DNA of 36,608 nt from Colwellia sp. C1TZA3 (GTDB lineage: Bacteria; Pseudomonadota; Gammaproteobacteria; Enterobacterales; Alteromonadaceae), in contig NZ_VOLS01000043.1 in NCBI RefSeq assembly GCF_007954265.1, forward strand, positions 1 to 36,608. Direction: 5' to 3'. The position numbers and the translations under genes were made by a program. Of this stretch, positions 36,500-36,608 are shown in pieces. The notes beneath the pieces were generated by a model. That model saw nothing but the letters and a program-made list of their open reading frames with translations. It made no database searches and was not told where the DNA came from. Positions within the stretch are counted from its first letter, which is position 1. Each line of letters begins with the position of its first letter.

Positions 36500-36608
36500 A
36501 TGAAAACATATGAACAGCTGACCTATGAACAACGATGCCAGATTTTTGCTTTAAATAAAACAGGCATAAGCCAAAATAAAATGGCAAAGCAACTCAGTAT
36601 TAGTCAGT
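36500..36608 (+). CDS. IS30-family transposase, N-terminal fragment (cut by window end)
   Basis: ATG 36500 opens MKTYEQLTYEQRCQIFALNK followed by TGISQNKMAKQLSISQ. This is the helix-turn-helix start of IS30-type transposases, which read like LTxEQRxQIxALxKxGxSQxxIAxxLxxxxS. AAGAGA precedes the start. The catalytic DDE domain lies outside the window, so I cannot say whether the element is intact. The left terminal repeat should lie between 36430 and 36499 but could not be identified alone. Confidence 0.8.
   Translation, partial: MKTYEQLTYEQRCQIFALNKTGISQNKMAKQLSISQ

Overview
The window is AT-rich gammaproteobacterial DNA. Its protein set (CysB, SdaA, PabB, NudL, class I fumarase, RmuC, ProA, ProB, GabD), its many sensory and cyclic-di-GMP proteins and a small protein of the TIGR02922 type point to Alteromonadales, most likely Colwellia or a close marine relative. 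This assignment is made by recognition, not by a database search.

Layout. (1) 1-611: tail of an rRNA operon, with the 23S 3' end, 5S and an intrinsic terminator. Small paired hairpin repeats lie on both sides of 5S. (2) 612-1379: gene-free, filled with MITE-like elements. (3) 1380-5185: an FAD-dependent oxidoreductase convergent with a Gph-type phosphatase, then two small conserved proteins on the minus strand. (4) 5461-11919: cysB, then the minus-strand cluster pabB-nudL-sdaA (same order as in E. coli), and a class I fumarase reading away from pabB. (5) 12190-14369: a TIGR02922-like small protein and rmuC, with rmuC bracketed by two nearly identical 160-bp MITE-like repeats. (6) 15109-22449: an NSS-family transporter, then proA and proB in divergent orientation, 1.36 kb apart instead of forming an operon. 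A heavily frameshifted pseudogene lies between them. gabD follows proB. (7) 22850-29993: a voltage-gated cation channel and two tandem paralogous TPR hybrid histidine kinases, each with its own copy of the same promoter. (8) 30246-31217: a two-gene operon for a LysE/RhtB exporter and an Mpo1-like (DUF962) protein. (9) 32024-35701: a 1225-residue PAS / coiled-coil / PAS / GGDEF / EAL protein whose coil is 36 repeats of 14 residues. (10) 35702-36608: a 462-bp foldback element and the truncated start of an IS30-type transposase.

How the genes fit together. ProB and ProA make glutamate semialdehyde for proline. SdaA makes pyruvate from serine, and GabD and fumarase feed or run the TCA cycle. PabB makes the folate precursor aminodeoxychorismate. 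The kinases and the GGDEF-EAL protein are signalling modules with no dedicated output gene beside them. The most unusual items are the expandable heptad-repeat coil, the tandem kinase duplication with promoters copied too, the channel with a calcium-type selectivity filter, and at least four families of short inverted-repeat elements or hairpins.
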